In this document: in pieces, positions 26,762-34,854 of the stretch
How the letters are laid out: every line of letters starts with the position of its first letter
Position numbering within the stretch: position 1 is the first letter of the stretch
DNA from: Bacillota bacterium
GTDB taxonomy: Bacteria > Bacillota > Clostridia > Lachnospirales > Lachnospiraceae
Assembly: GCA_023411555.1 (NCBI GenBank)
Contig: JAEYOQ010000059.1
Span: 124,001 to 188,000 of the forward strand
DNA length: 64,000 nt
Reading direction: 5' to 3'
Notes under the pieces: generated by a model
Databases searched by the model: none
The model's input: only the letters and a program-made list of their open reading frames with translations
What the model was told of the DNA's origin: nothing
Position numbers and translations under genes: made by a program

Positions 26762-28623
26762 AATCAAGAGAAGATCTGGCACAGATACGTTCTGTCTATA
26801 TGCGTTCTCTGGAGCAGCAGCCAAAAAAGATTTTGGTATGTGCAGGAACCGGTTGCGTATCCAGCGGTGCCCTTGAAATTTTTGACCGTCTTACCGAACT
26901 GTTACAGGACAGGAAGGTGCCCTGTAGTGTGGAATTAGCCGAAGAGCCTCACGGGGATACGGTAGGAATGAAGAAGAGTGGATGCCACGGCTTTTGCGAG
27001 ATGGGTCCCTTAGTACGTATTGAGCCTCAGGGATGGCTTTATACGAAGGTGAAGCTTGACGATTGCGAAGAAATTGTAGATAAGACCATTACCCTTGGTG
27101 AACATATCGAGCGACTGGCATATCAGAAGGAAGGGATTGTATACCGTAAGCAGGAGGATATCCCATTCTACAAGAAACAGACCCGTATGGTATTGGAGCA
27201 CTGTGGTCAGATCGATGCAACCTCAATTCTGGAGTACTTTGGAGTAGGTGGATATACTGCCTTTGAGAAAGCACTCTTTGAGATGACCGGCGATGATATT
27301 ATTAACGAGATATCAGAGTCTAATCTGAGGGGTAGAGGGGGCGGCGGTTTTCCGGCCGGTCGTAAATGGGCTCAGGTGAAGAGACAGAAGGAGCCAAAAA
27401 AATATGTAGTATGTAACGGCGATGAGGGTGATCCGGGAGCATTTATGGATCGAAGCATCATGGAAGGTGACCCTCACAGAATGCTGGAAGGTATGATGAT
27501 TGCAGGATTAGCCTGCGGAGCAGATGAAGGTTATATCTATGTACGTGCCGAATACCCCATGGCAGTTAACCGCCTGAAGCTGGCTATTGAACAGGCTACG
27601 GAATACGGCTTGCTAGGTGAGAATATTCTTGGAACTGATTTTTCCTTTAAGATACATATTAACAGAGGAGCAGGTGCCTTCGTGTGCGGAGAAGGAAGTG
27701 CATTGACGGCTTCCATCGAAGGCAAACGAGGTATGCCAAGAGTGAAACCCCCAAGAACGGTTGAGCAGGGCTTATTTGATAAACCTACCGTACTTAATAA
27801 TGTAGAAACCTATGCCAATGTACCCTTGATCATCATGAACGGTGCTGACTGGTATAAGCAGATCGGACCGGAGAAGAGTCCTGGAACGAAAGCCTTCGCT
27901 TTAACAGGAAACATCGAGAATACAGGTTTGATTGAAGTGCCTATGGGTACAACCCTTCGAGAAGTTATCTTTGAGGTAGGCGGTGGTATGAAGTCTGGTG
28001 GGGAGTTTAAAGCAGTACAGATAGGCGGACCCTCCGGTGGCTGTCTGACGAAGGAGGATCTGGATCTGCCTCTGGACTTTGATTCCCTTAAGAAGGTCGG
28101 AGCTATGATTGGTTCCGGTGGTCTGGTGGTCATGGATGAACATACCTGTATGGTGGAAGTGGCTAGATTCTTTATGAACTTTACCCAGAACGAATCCTGT
28201 GGTAAATGTGTACCCTGTCGTGAGGGTACAAAGAGGATGCTTGCTATTCTTGAGAGAATTATAGCGGGTGAAGGAGAGGAAGGGGATGTTGAGCTGCTTC
28301 TGGAGCTTGCAGATACCATATCCTCCACGGCTCTCTGTGGTCTCGGAAAATCTGCTGCTTTTCCGGTTGTTAGCACAATTAAGCATTTCCGTGAAGAATA
28401 CGATGCACATATTCGTGCAAAGCATTGCCCGACCGGTAACTGTCAGAAACTGAAATCTATCACAATTGATCCAAACCTCTGTAAGGGCTGCTCCAAATGT
28501 TCCAGATCTTGTCCGGTGAATGCAATCAGCGGTAAGATAAAGGAACCCTTCCTTATTGACGGAGCAAAATGTATCAAGTGTGGAGCCTGTATCACTGCAT
28601 GTCCATTCCATGCAATCGCGTAG
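26755..28623 (+). CDS. hydB: NuoF-like NADH/FMN subunit of bifurcating hydrogenase
   Basis: The 622-residue subunit carries, in order, a thioredoxin-like [2Fe-2S] domain (VCAGTGCVSSGA about 24-35, KSGCHGFCEMGP about 73-84), the FMN/NADH site (NLRGRGGGGFPAGRKW about 193), a [4Fe-4S] site (ESCGKCVPCREGTKRM about 482) and a C-terminal 2[4Fe-4S] ferredoxin domain (CKGCSKCSRSCP and CIKCGACITACP). It oxidises NADH or reduces NAD+ within a trimeric complex that splits electrons between ferredoxin and NAD to make or use hydrogen. The extra N- and C-terminal iron-sulfur domains mark HydB/HndC over respiratory NuoF. Confidence 0.94.
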   Translation: MLKSREDLAQIRSVYMRSLEQQPKKILVCAGTGCVSSGALEIFDRLTELLQDRKVPCSVELAEEPHGDTVGMKKSGCHGFCEMGPLVRIEPQGWLYTKVKLDDCEEIVDKTITLGEHIERLAYQKEGIVYRKQEDIPFYKKQTRMVLEHCGQIDATSILEYFGVGGYTAFEKALFEMTGDDIINEISESNLRGRGGGGFPAGRKWAQVKRQKEPKKYVVCNGDEGDPGAFMDRSIMEGDPHRMLEGMMIAGLACGADEGYIYVRAEYPMAVNRLKLAIEQATEYGLLGENILGTDFSFKIHINRGAGAFVCGEGSALTASIEGKRGMPRVKPPRTVEQGLFDKPTVLNNVETYANVPLIIMNGADWYKQIGPEKSPGTKAFALTGNIENTGLIEVPMGTTLREVIFEVGGGMKSGGEFKAVQIGGPSGGCLTKEDLDLPLDFDSLKKVGAMIGSGGLVVMDEHTCMVEVARFFMNFTQNESCGKCVPCREGTKRMLAILERIIAGEGEEGDVELLLELADTISSTALCGLGKSAAFPVVSTIKHFREEYDAHIRAKHCPTGNCQKLKSITIDPNLCKGCSKCSRSCPVNAISGKIKEPFLIDGAKCIKCGACITACPFHAIA

Positions 28624-28674
28624 AAAGTGGAGAAAGGATTAAGCTGCAAAGAAGCTGCAGCATGGTGAATTGAA

Positions 28675-30372
28675 ATGGATAAGAATAATATTATGACAAT
28701 AGATGGGATACCCGTAGAGATTGGCCAAGAAAAAAACCTATTGGAGCTGATCCGTAAAGTAGGAATTAAGATGCCGACCTTCTGCTATCATTCCGAGCTT
28801 TCCATATATGGTGCCTGCCGTATGTGTATGGTTGAGAATGAATGGGGCGGGATTGATGCGGCCTGCTCTACAATACCTAAGGCGGGTATGAATATAAAGA
28901 CGAATACCGAACGACTTCGCAGATACCGCAAGAACATCCTTGAGCTACTACTGGCAAATCACTGCCGTGACTGTACGACCTGTAGTAATAATGGTAAATG
29001 TAAGCTTCAGGATCTGGCTATGAGATTCAATATAACCGGGGTACGGTTTCCAAATACAGCAGAAGAGCCCAAACTGGATGATTCCTCAGTTTGTATTACA
29101 AGAGATGCGAATAAGTGCATTCTCTGCGGTGACTGTGTAAGAATGTGTAACGAGGTACAGAACGTTGGAGCCATTGATTTTGCCCATCGTGGCTCCAAGA
29201 TGACCATCAGCACCGCCTTTGAAATTCCGATTGCAGAATCACCCTGTGTCGGCTGTGGTCAGTGTGCCGCTGTATGCCCGACCGGTGCTATCGTTGTTAA
29301 GAATAATACTCAGAAGGTTTGGGAAGCCCTGGATAATACGAATACCAAGGTTACGGTGCAGATTGCTCCGGCAGTTCGCGTCGGACTCGGTAGGAAGATG
29401 GGGATGAGGTCAGAAGAAAACGCGATGGGTAAGATCGTCGCAGCTCTGCGACGTATGGGCTTTGATGAAATCTATGATACCAGCACCGGAGCTGATCTTA
29501 CGGTATTGGAGGAAAGCGCCGAATTCCTTGACCGCCTACAAAAGGGTGGAAAATTACCGCTATTTACCTCCTGCTGTCCGGCTTGGGTTCAGTATTGTGA
29601 GAAGAATTATCCTGATCTTCTACCAAATGTATCAACCTGTCGCTCACCCATGCAAATGCTGGCCTCCATTGTTAAGGAACAGTCCAGTAGCTCGAACCGT
29701 CGTCATGTGCATGTTGCAGTTATGCCCTGTACAGCAAAGAAGCAGGAGGCAGCAAGAGAGGAGTTTCAGAGAGAGGGTAATCCCAATGTGGATTATGTCA
29801 TCACAACTCAGGAACTAATTCAGATGATTAAGGAAGCTGGAATTATCTTCTCAGAACTGGAGCCGGAAGGAGTAGATATGCCCTTTGGAACCATGACCGG
29901 TGCCGGAGTAATCTTTGGTGTAACCGGCGGTGTAACAGAGGCGGTACTTCGCAGATTATCCACCGATAAATCCAAGGGAGCCCTGATGTCCATCGCTTAC
30001 CAGGGTGTCAGAGGAATGAAGGGTGTGAAGGAAACTACCGTAATGTATGGCGACAGAGAAGTCAAGATTGCCGTTGTCAGCGGTCTTAAGAATGCCAGCG
30101 ATTTGATTGAGAAAATTAAGGCTGGTGAGCACTATGATTTTGTGGAAATTATGGCTTGCCCAGGCGGCTGTGTGTGCGGTGCCGGTCAGCCCTTTGCAGA
30201 ATCGAAGGTACGGGAGAGCAGAGGGAAAGGCTTATATGCGGCTGATAAGCTCTGCAATGTGAAATTTGCAGAGGAGAATCCATTGATGATGACTCTTTAT
30301 AAGGGGATATTGCAGGGTAGAGTACATGAATTACTACATGTTGATTATACCCACGGAAAGGAGCATGAATAA
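28675..30372 (+). CDS. hydA: [FeFe] hydrogenase catalytic subunit
   Basis: This 565-residue protein has the full modular set: an N-terminal [2Fe-2S] domain (YGACRMCMVEN about 45), a His-Cys [4Fe-4S] site (HCRDCTTCSNNGKC about 98), two ferredoxin [4Fe-4S] sites (CILCGDCVRMCNE and CVGCGQCAAVCPTGA) and the H-cluster. The three H-cluster motifs are intact: FTSCCPAW (about 299), MPCTAKKQE (about 353) and MACPGGCVCGAGQP (about 497). It makes or consumes H2 in the cytoplasm with hydB and hydC. Fifty-one bases separate it from hydB. No maturation genes hydE, hydF or hydG are in the window. Confidence 0.96.
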   Translation: MDKNNIMTIDGIPVEIGQEKNLLELIRKVGIKMPTFCYHSELSIYGACRMCMVENEWGGIDAACSTIPKAGMNIKTNTERLRRYRKNILELLLANHCRDCTTCSNNGKCKLQDLAMRFNITGVRFPNTAEEPKLDDSSVCITRDANKCILCGDCVRMCNEVQNVGAIDFAHRGSKMTISTAFEIPIAESPCVGCGQCAAVCPTGAIVVKNNTQKVWEALDNTNTKVTVQIAPAVRVGLGRKMGMRSEENAMGKIVAALRRMGFDEIYDTSTGADLTVLEESAEFLDRLQKGGKLPLFTSCCPAWVQYCEKNYPDLLPNVSTCRSPMQMLASIVKEQSSSSNRRHVHVAVMPCTAKKQEAAREEFQREGNPNVDYVITTQELIQMIKEAGIIFSELEPEGVDMPFGTMTGAGVIFGVTGGVTEAVLRRLSTDKSKGALMSIAYQGVRGMKGVKETTVMYGDREVKIAVVSGLKNASDLIEKIKAGEHYDFVEIMACPGGCVCGAGQPFAESKVRESRGKGLYAADKLCNVKFAEENPLMMTLYKGILQGRVHELLHVDYTHGKEHE

Positions 30373-30626
30373 TGGTAGAAGTGAGAGTATGTGTTGGTAC
30401 CTCCTGCCATCTGAACGGTTCTTATAATGTGGTCCAGGATATTCAACAGCTGATTGAGCAACATTCACTCCATGATAAGCTTAATTTTGAAGCAATATTT
30501 TGTATGAAGCAATGTCAGGCTAAAGGGGTATCCATCAAAGTGGATAATGAGGAATTTCGAATCGAGCCGAATCAGGTGAAGGAATTCTTTTTAGAAAATA
30601 TTATGAGTCGGACAATGGCTTGTTAA
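30372..30626 (+). CDS. Thioredoxin-like [2Fe-2S] ferredoxin domain protein
   Basis: This 84-residue protein begins inside the hydA stop codon (ATAATGG overlap), so it is translationally coupled. It has the short thioredoxin-fold ferredoxin pattern with cysteines in VCVGTSCHLNG (about 6-16) and FCMKQCQAKG (about 43-52), as at the N-terminus of NuoE/NuoF-type subunits. It is likely an accessory electron carrier of the hydrogenase complex. The spacing of the last two Cys (CMKQC) matches the family. A strong terminator hairpin follows, which closes the operon. Confidence 0.82.
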   Translation: MVEVRVCVGTSCHLNGSYNVVQDIQQLIEQHSLHDKLNFEAIFCMKQCQAKGVSIKVDNEEFRIEPNQVKEFFLENIMSRTMAC

Positions 30627-30652
30627 ATTCATAAGATAAACATAAAAGCGTG

Positions 30653-30706
30653 AAGAATGGGATGTTGCAAAAGTAAGCTGATTTTGCAACATCCCATTCT
30701 TTTATT
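30653..30706 (+). terminator. Long perfect hairpin ending the hydrogenase operon (element A relative)
   Basis: The arms 30653-30672 and 30682-30701 are perfectly complementary over 20 bp, with a 9-nt loop (GTAAGCTGA) and TTATT after. Bases 30659-30681 match 16492-16514 at 22 of 23 positions, so the terminator contains a segment shared with the repeat at 16491-16611. Confidence 0.8.
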
Positions 30707-30938
30707 GAAGCTGTGGGACAAGTAGACTAGCAATTATGATGATTGAGCTGGCTTATCGAAGAGTGAGTCAGAGAACTTGTTACGTAATGTGGAGGAGGAT
30801 CTCAGTGAAGCCTTAAACACGCTCAAATAGGAAAACTTGACAGGTTATATGGGATAATATTATGATGGATTTATGATTAAGATAAATTAAAGAAGTTAAA
30901 AAGTTATGGGCAGATAATTGCCAAGGAGTGAGAAGGAT

Positions 30939-31982
30939 ATGATTAACAGCATGAGGGATAGGGTGGAAGGCCTCCTGAAGGAAAGCATACGAAAAAAAGT
31001 CTTTACAGGTGCTTCCTATGCCATAAGGAAAGAAAACCAGCTGACCATAGGTAGTGTCGGAACGATTGGTGAAACAGATCGGCCTGTGAGGCATGATACT
31101 TTATTCGATATGGCCTCTTGTACAAAGCTTTTTACTACATTAGCCTTCCTTCGTTTGTTGGAGGAGGGAAAGGTTGCATTAACGGATCATGTAGGACGAT
31201 ATCTTACGGGGTGGAACGGAGGTCCAACAGGCCAAATTACCATGTTTGAATTATTGACTCATACAAGTATGCTGCCTGCTCACATTCCCTTATATCAAAT
31301 GAGTCTCGACAGACAAGGAGCAGTGGATATATTGAGGCAACTACTTCCACGTAAGAGCTCCGGTGTGGAGTACTCCTGTATGGGCTATATCGTATTAGGT
31401 TTGGTTCTTGAGAAAGTAACCGGTCTACCACTTAATCAGGTGATTTATCAATATGTGACCAATCCACTGGAAATGATGAATACAGGTTATTGTCCTGATA
31501 AACAACTTCAGGATAACATTATGCCTACAGAATATTGCACCTGGCGTAATCGACGATTAATCGGAGAGGTGCATGATGAGAATGCCTATCATATGGGAGG
31601 AATTAGCGGAAATGCCGGGATTTTCTCTGATATTTCCGATATGTGCCTCATGGCCGAGGCAATGCTTGGTGAAAATGCAAATAATAAGTGCGGACTTCTC
31701 AGTGAGAAGACCATTAAAATAATGACAACAAATTATACCAAAGGTTATCAGGAAAACAGAGGATTGGGATGGTGTATAAAAAATACACCGGATATGACTG
31801 CCGGAGAATACTTTTCGGATAAGAGCTTTGGACATACCGGATTTACCGGGACCTCCATCTGGATTGATCCGGAGACTAGCAGCTATGCCATCCTGCTTAC
31901 CAACCGAGTATACTATACCAGAGAGGTATCTGACATTCGACATGTGAGACAGGTGTTTCATAATCATGCAATGCTATATTAA
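30939..31982 (+). CDS. Serine hydrolase of the beta-lactamase/transpeptidase-like family
   Basis: The ATG at 30939 has AAGGAG about 10 bp upstream, which is better than the TTG at 30918 that overlaps the site. The 347-residue protein shows the class C-type motifs: SxxK as SCTK in DMASCTKLFTTLAF (about 60), a Tyr motif YSC in VEYSCMGYIVLGL (about 149) where YSN or YxN is usual, and HTG in FGHTGFTGTS (about 297) in place of KTG. There is no signal peptide, so it is probably a cytoplasmic esterase or peptidase and not a resistance enzyme. It has no clear link to the flanking operons. Confidence 0.85.
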   Translation: MINSMRDRVEGLLKESIRKKVFTGASYAIRKENQLTIGSVGTIGETDRPVRHDTLFDMASCTKLFTTLAFLRLLEEGKVALTDHVGRYLTGWNGGPTGQITMFELLTHTSMLPAHIPLYQMSLDRQGAVDILRQLLPRKSSGVEYSCMGYIVLGLVLEKVTGLPLNQVIYQYVTNPLEMMNTGYCPDKQLQDNIMPTEYCTWRNRRLIGEVHDENAYHMGGISGNAGIFSDISDMCLMAEAMLGENANNKCGLLSEKTIKIMTTNYTKGYQENRGLGWCIKNTPDMTAGEYFSDKSFGHTGFTGTSIWIDPETSSYAILLTNRVYYTREVSDIRHVRQVFHNHAMLY

Positions 31983-32082
31983 CACTTTAGAAGCTGTTGT
32001 GAGAGAAGTGCGAAAGCTTCTAACGGACAGGGAAACGGATTGATAACCATCCGAATCGGATATTTATACGTAGCACTTAGGA

Positions 32083-32128
32083 AAGGCACAGGAAGCCCAG
32101 TATAGGGGGGACCGGTGCCTTCTTTTAT
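32083..32128 (+). terminator. Probable terminator of the serine hydrolase gene
   Basis: AAGGCAC (32083-32089) pairs with GTGCCTT (32115-32121) and is followed by CTTTTATT. The large, G-rich loop makes this only moderately convincing. I see no other feature in the rest of 31983-32211. Confidence 0.45.
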
Positions 32129-32211
32129 TGTGCATGTATTTTTATAAAAAGATCGTGAAAAAACTGTCAAAACAAGAGGTATAAGCAAAGAAATTAGAAA
32201 ATAACAATAAA

Positions 32212-32264
32212 TTGACATATTTTACAGAAATTAATATAATACAGTATAAGACTTAGTGTCTTAT
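32212..32264 (+). promoter_or_regulatory. Perfect consensus promoter with start-site palindrome, rib-like operon
   Basis: TTGACA (32212-32217), a 17-bp spacer and TATAAT (32235-32240) are a perfect sigma-A promoter. At the expected transcription start is ATAAGACttagtGTCTTAT (32246-32264), a perfect 7-bp inverted repeat, a likely operator. The leader of about 80 nt has no room for an FMN riboswitch, and none of its conserved text is present. Confidence 0.8.
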
Positions 32265-32328
32265 TAATTAAGCAGAATAGCTTGTTATATTGGATAACAG
32301 CGAACTCCTGCTTTTAAGGAGGAAGCCT

Positions 32329-33420
32329 ATGAAGATAGATTATATGAAAAGGGTAATTGAGCTGGCTAATCAGGGTAGTGGCTTTGTTAATCCGGACCCT
32401 CTGTCCGGTGCTTTGCTGGTTAAGGAAGGAAGAATCCTTGGGGAAGGATTATACGAAGCTTATGGTACCGAAGCGGCAGAGATAAAAGTCTTACGGTTGG
32501 CTGAAGGTGATCTGACAGGCGCCGACCTTTATCTGAATATCGAGCCCTTTCGCTCGGAGAAGAGCATTAGGGGATGTATTGATATGATATCAAAGAGGGG
32601 AATTGCTAAGGTATATATCGGAATGCGAGATCCTAATCCGTATAAAAAGGTGGATTTTAAGGCTGAGCTAACAAAGCTTGGTGTAAGCTGTGAGATCGGA
32701 CTTCATTCCAAGGCTTGCCAAGAGCAGAATGAGATATATTCCTACTATATTAAATACAAAAAGCCCTTTGTCTTTGTAAAATGGGCCATGACACTGGATG
32801 GTAAGCTGGCAACAAAGACAGGTGATTCCAAATGGATCAGCTCAGAGGACAGCCTAAGCTTTGTACATCGGCTACGACAGCGGGTCAGTGCTATTATGGT
32901 AGGAGAGAATACCGTAAAGCTGGATGATCCGATGCTTACCACAAGGCTTGACGGGGTGAAGCTATCCAATCCACTCAGAGTAATTCTCTCTAAGTATGGT
33001 GATATTCCGGAGGGAGCCAAGGTTTTAAAGGTGAATGAGACGGAAAAGACTCTCATCATTGCTTCTGAGTATATGTTACCGGAAAGAGAGGCAGACTTAC
33101 TTAAGAAGGGTGTTGAGATAGAAAAGTTAGCGGAGCGGAACCGACGGATTGACTTTAGTGACATTATGAACCTGTTAGGAAGAAAGGGCATAGATTCCTT
33201 ATACATTGAGGGAGGAAGTTCTGTTCTTGCTTCTGCCTTTGAGAGTGGCTGTGTGCATAAGGTATACGCTGCTGTTGCCCCTAAAATCATAGGAGGAAGG
33301 TCTGCTATTACTCCGGTAGGAGGAGAGGGAATCGAACGAATGAGGGATGCCATCGTACTTAAGAGAGTATCTCATGAGATTCATGGTCAAGATGTTATTA
33401 TCAAGGGTTATTTAATCTAA
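32329..33420 (+). CDS. RibD-like protein with degenerate deaminase and intact-looking reductase domain
   Basis: The ATG at 32329 follows AAGGAGG. The 363-residue product aligns end to end with RibD, the bifunctional pyrimidine deaminase/reductase of riboflavin synthesis. In the N-terminal deaminase domain the zinc motif PHAE is EAAE (about 47-50) and EPCSHxGRTPPC is EPFRSEKSIRGC (about 72-83). Thus the His and first Cys ligands are gone, while the catalytic Glu and second Cys remain. The usual PNPxVG is PDPLSG. The reductase domain is well kept: VKWAMTLDGKLATKTGDSKWIS (about 144), HRLRQRVSAIMVGENTVKLDDPMLTTR, and IEGGSSVLASAF near 290. It probably reduces a ribosylamino-pyrimidine without deaminating it. 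It is followed 51 bp later by the RibBA-like gene. Confidence 0.88.
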   Translation: MKIDYMKRVIELANQGSGFVNPDPLSGALLVKEGRILGEGLYEAYGTEAAEIKVLRLAEGDLTGADLYLNIEPFRSEKSIRGCIDMISKRGIAKVYIGMRDPNPYKKVDFKAELTKLGVSCEIGLHSKACQEQNEIYSYYIKYKKPFVFVKWAMTLDGKLATKTGDSKWISSEDSLSFVHRLRQRVSAIMVGENTVKLDDPMLTTRLDGVKLSNPLRVILSKYGDIPEGAKVLKVNETEKTLIIASEYMLPEREADLLKKGVEIEKLAERNRRIDFSDIMNLLGRKGIDSLYIEGGSSVLASAFESGCVHKVYAAVAPKIIGGRSAITPVGGEGIERMRDAIVLKRVSHEIHGQDVIIKGYLI

Positions 33421-33471
33421 CACATAAAGCTCATACGAAAGAGCAAAATCATAACAAGGAGGAGTAACCAA

Positions 33472-34659
33472 ATGAAATTAGAATTACATGATGTATTAGA
33501 GGATATTAAGAACAATAAAATTATCATCATAACCGATGATGCTCCGGCAATACACGGAGGAGTATTCTTTGTAGCCAGTGAGCTGGTTACAAGAGAGAAT
33601 ATCATTTTTATGATGAAGTACGGCACTGGGTTTATCTGCAGTTCTCTTCCGGAAGAAAAGACAGAGCAGAGTAGTCTTTCACAGTTTAATTCCTATAGCA
33701 ACCATACCAATCCGAATGCCTATCAGCTATCGGTTGACCATGTAGCATGCCAGAGTGGAATTACCGCTGAGGACCGAGCGATGACGATACGAAGCTTATT
33801 ACAGGAGCCGATCGATACGGTTCATTTTAAGACACCCGGTCATGTCTTTGTCATGAAGGCTGTCAAAGGTGGAGTTTTGAAGAAGGCCGGATATGCGGAG
33901 GCTGCCACGGATTTGGCACAGCTGGCAGGCTGCTACCCTTCAGGAACCTTCACTGAGGTGCTAAATACTTCGGGGGAGATATTAAAGGGGGAAGAGCTTT
34001 TGACATTTGCTAAGAGCGAGGGTATAAAGGTTATAACCATAGAAGAGCTGATTGCACACAGAAGGGAGACAGACTGCTATGTAGTTAGAGAAGCAGAAGC
34101 TACACTCCCTACCGAATACGGAGAGTTTCGAATGGTCGGATTTGTGAATACCTTGAACGGGGAGCATCATGTTGCTCTTGTGAAGGGGACAATAGAGGCT
34201 GATGATGAGGTATTGGTACGGGTTCATTCTGAGTGTCTGACCGGAGATGCCTTCCATTCCCTAAAATGTGATTGCGGAGAGCAATTGGCAGCAGCTTTGC
34301 AGAATATCGAGAAAGAAGGAAAGGGTGTACTCTTGTATCTGCGTCAAGAGGGCCGGGGAATAGGGCTGATTAATAAAATTAAGGCTTATAAGCTTCAGGA
34401 GGAAGGAATGGATACAGAGGAAGCCAATATTGCATTGGGCTTTCCGGCTGATTTGAGGGACTATGGAATCGGTGCTCAGATATTAAGTAATTTAAACGTA
34501 AGAAAAATTCGTTTGATGACAAATAATCCAAAGAAGCTGGTGGGACTGAAAGGACATGGAATTGAGATTATAGAGAGAGTACCTATCATTATGGATACGA
34601 ATAAGTATAATAAAAGGTACTTTGATACGAAGAAGGAAAAGATGGGACATCTATTCTAA
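33472..34659 (+). CDS. RibBA-like protein: degenerate DHBP synthase domain, intact GTP cyclohydrolase II
   Basis: The 395-residue product has the RibBA two-domain layout and an AAGGAGG site. In the N-terminal DHBP synthase domain the catalytic loop DDEDRENEGD is DDAPAIHGGV (about 22-31), so the Arg and metal and acid Glu/Asp residues are lost. The metal-binding His of GGHTEA is Tyr (KKAGYAEAATDLA, about 140). The C-terminal GTP cyclohydrolase II domain is intact: HSECLTGDAFHSLKCDCGEQ (about 251) with all three zinc Cys, LRQEGRGIGLINK (about 290), and DYGIGAQILSNL (about 331). It should convert GTP to diamino-ribosylamino-pyrimidinone phosphate but not make DHBP. A canonical riboflavin operon would also have ribE and ribH, absent here. 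Confidence 0.9.
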   Translation: MKLELHDVLEDIKNNKIIIITDDAPAIHGGVFFVASELVTRENIIFMMKYGTGFICSSLPEEKTEQSSLSQFNSYSNHTNPNAYQLSVDHVACQSGITAEDRAMTIRSLLQEPIDTVHFKTPGHVFVMKAVKGGVLKKAGYAEAATDLAQLAGCYPSGTFTEVLNTSGEILKGEELLTFAKSEGIKVITIEELIAHRRETDCYVVREAEATLPTEYGEFRMVGFVNTLNGEHHVALVKGTIEADDEVLVRVHSECLTGDAFHSLKCDCGEQLAAALQNIEKEGKGVLLYLRQEGRGIGLINKIKAYKLQEEGMDTEEANIALGFPADLRDYGIGAQILSNLNVRKIRLMTNNPKKLVGLKGHGIEIIERVPIIMDTNKYNKRYFDTKKEKMGHLF

Positions 34660-34746
34660 TATGCGATTTATATAAAGAATAATTCATAGAAGTTTGTGCC
34701 TGTTTCTTCCTTGGGTCAAACTAACACAAAGAGTTCTTTAATGGTA

Positions 34747-34806
34747 AAAGAGCAGCGGTAAGCATCTGATGTATTTCATTGCACAGAATGCGACTAGCTG
34801 CTCTTT
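34747..34806 (+). terminator. Possible terminator of the rib-like operon
   Basis: AAAGAGCAGC (34747-34756) pairs perfectly with GCTGCTCTTT (34797-34806). The 40-nt loop is large, and the T-run is part of the stem. It lies between convergent genes and could serve both. Confidence 0.5.
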
Positions 34807-34854
34807 CTATACATAATTCTTATGAGACCGTATGATGAATACGTCTAAAATCAA

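Noticed and set aside
32265..32328. FMN riboswitch in the leader of the rib-like operon
   Set aside because: The leader is too short, and the conserved AGGGTGAAATTCC-type core is absent here and in 31983-32211.
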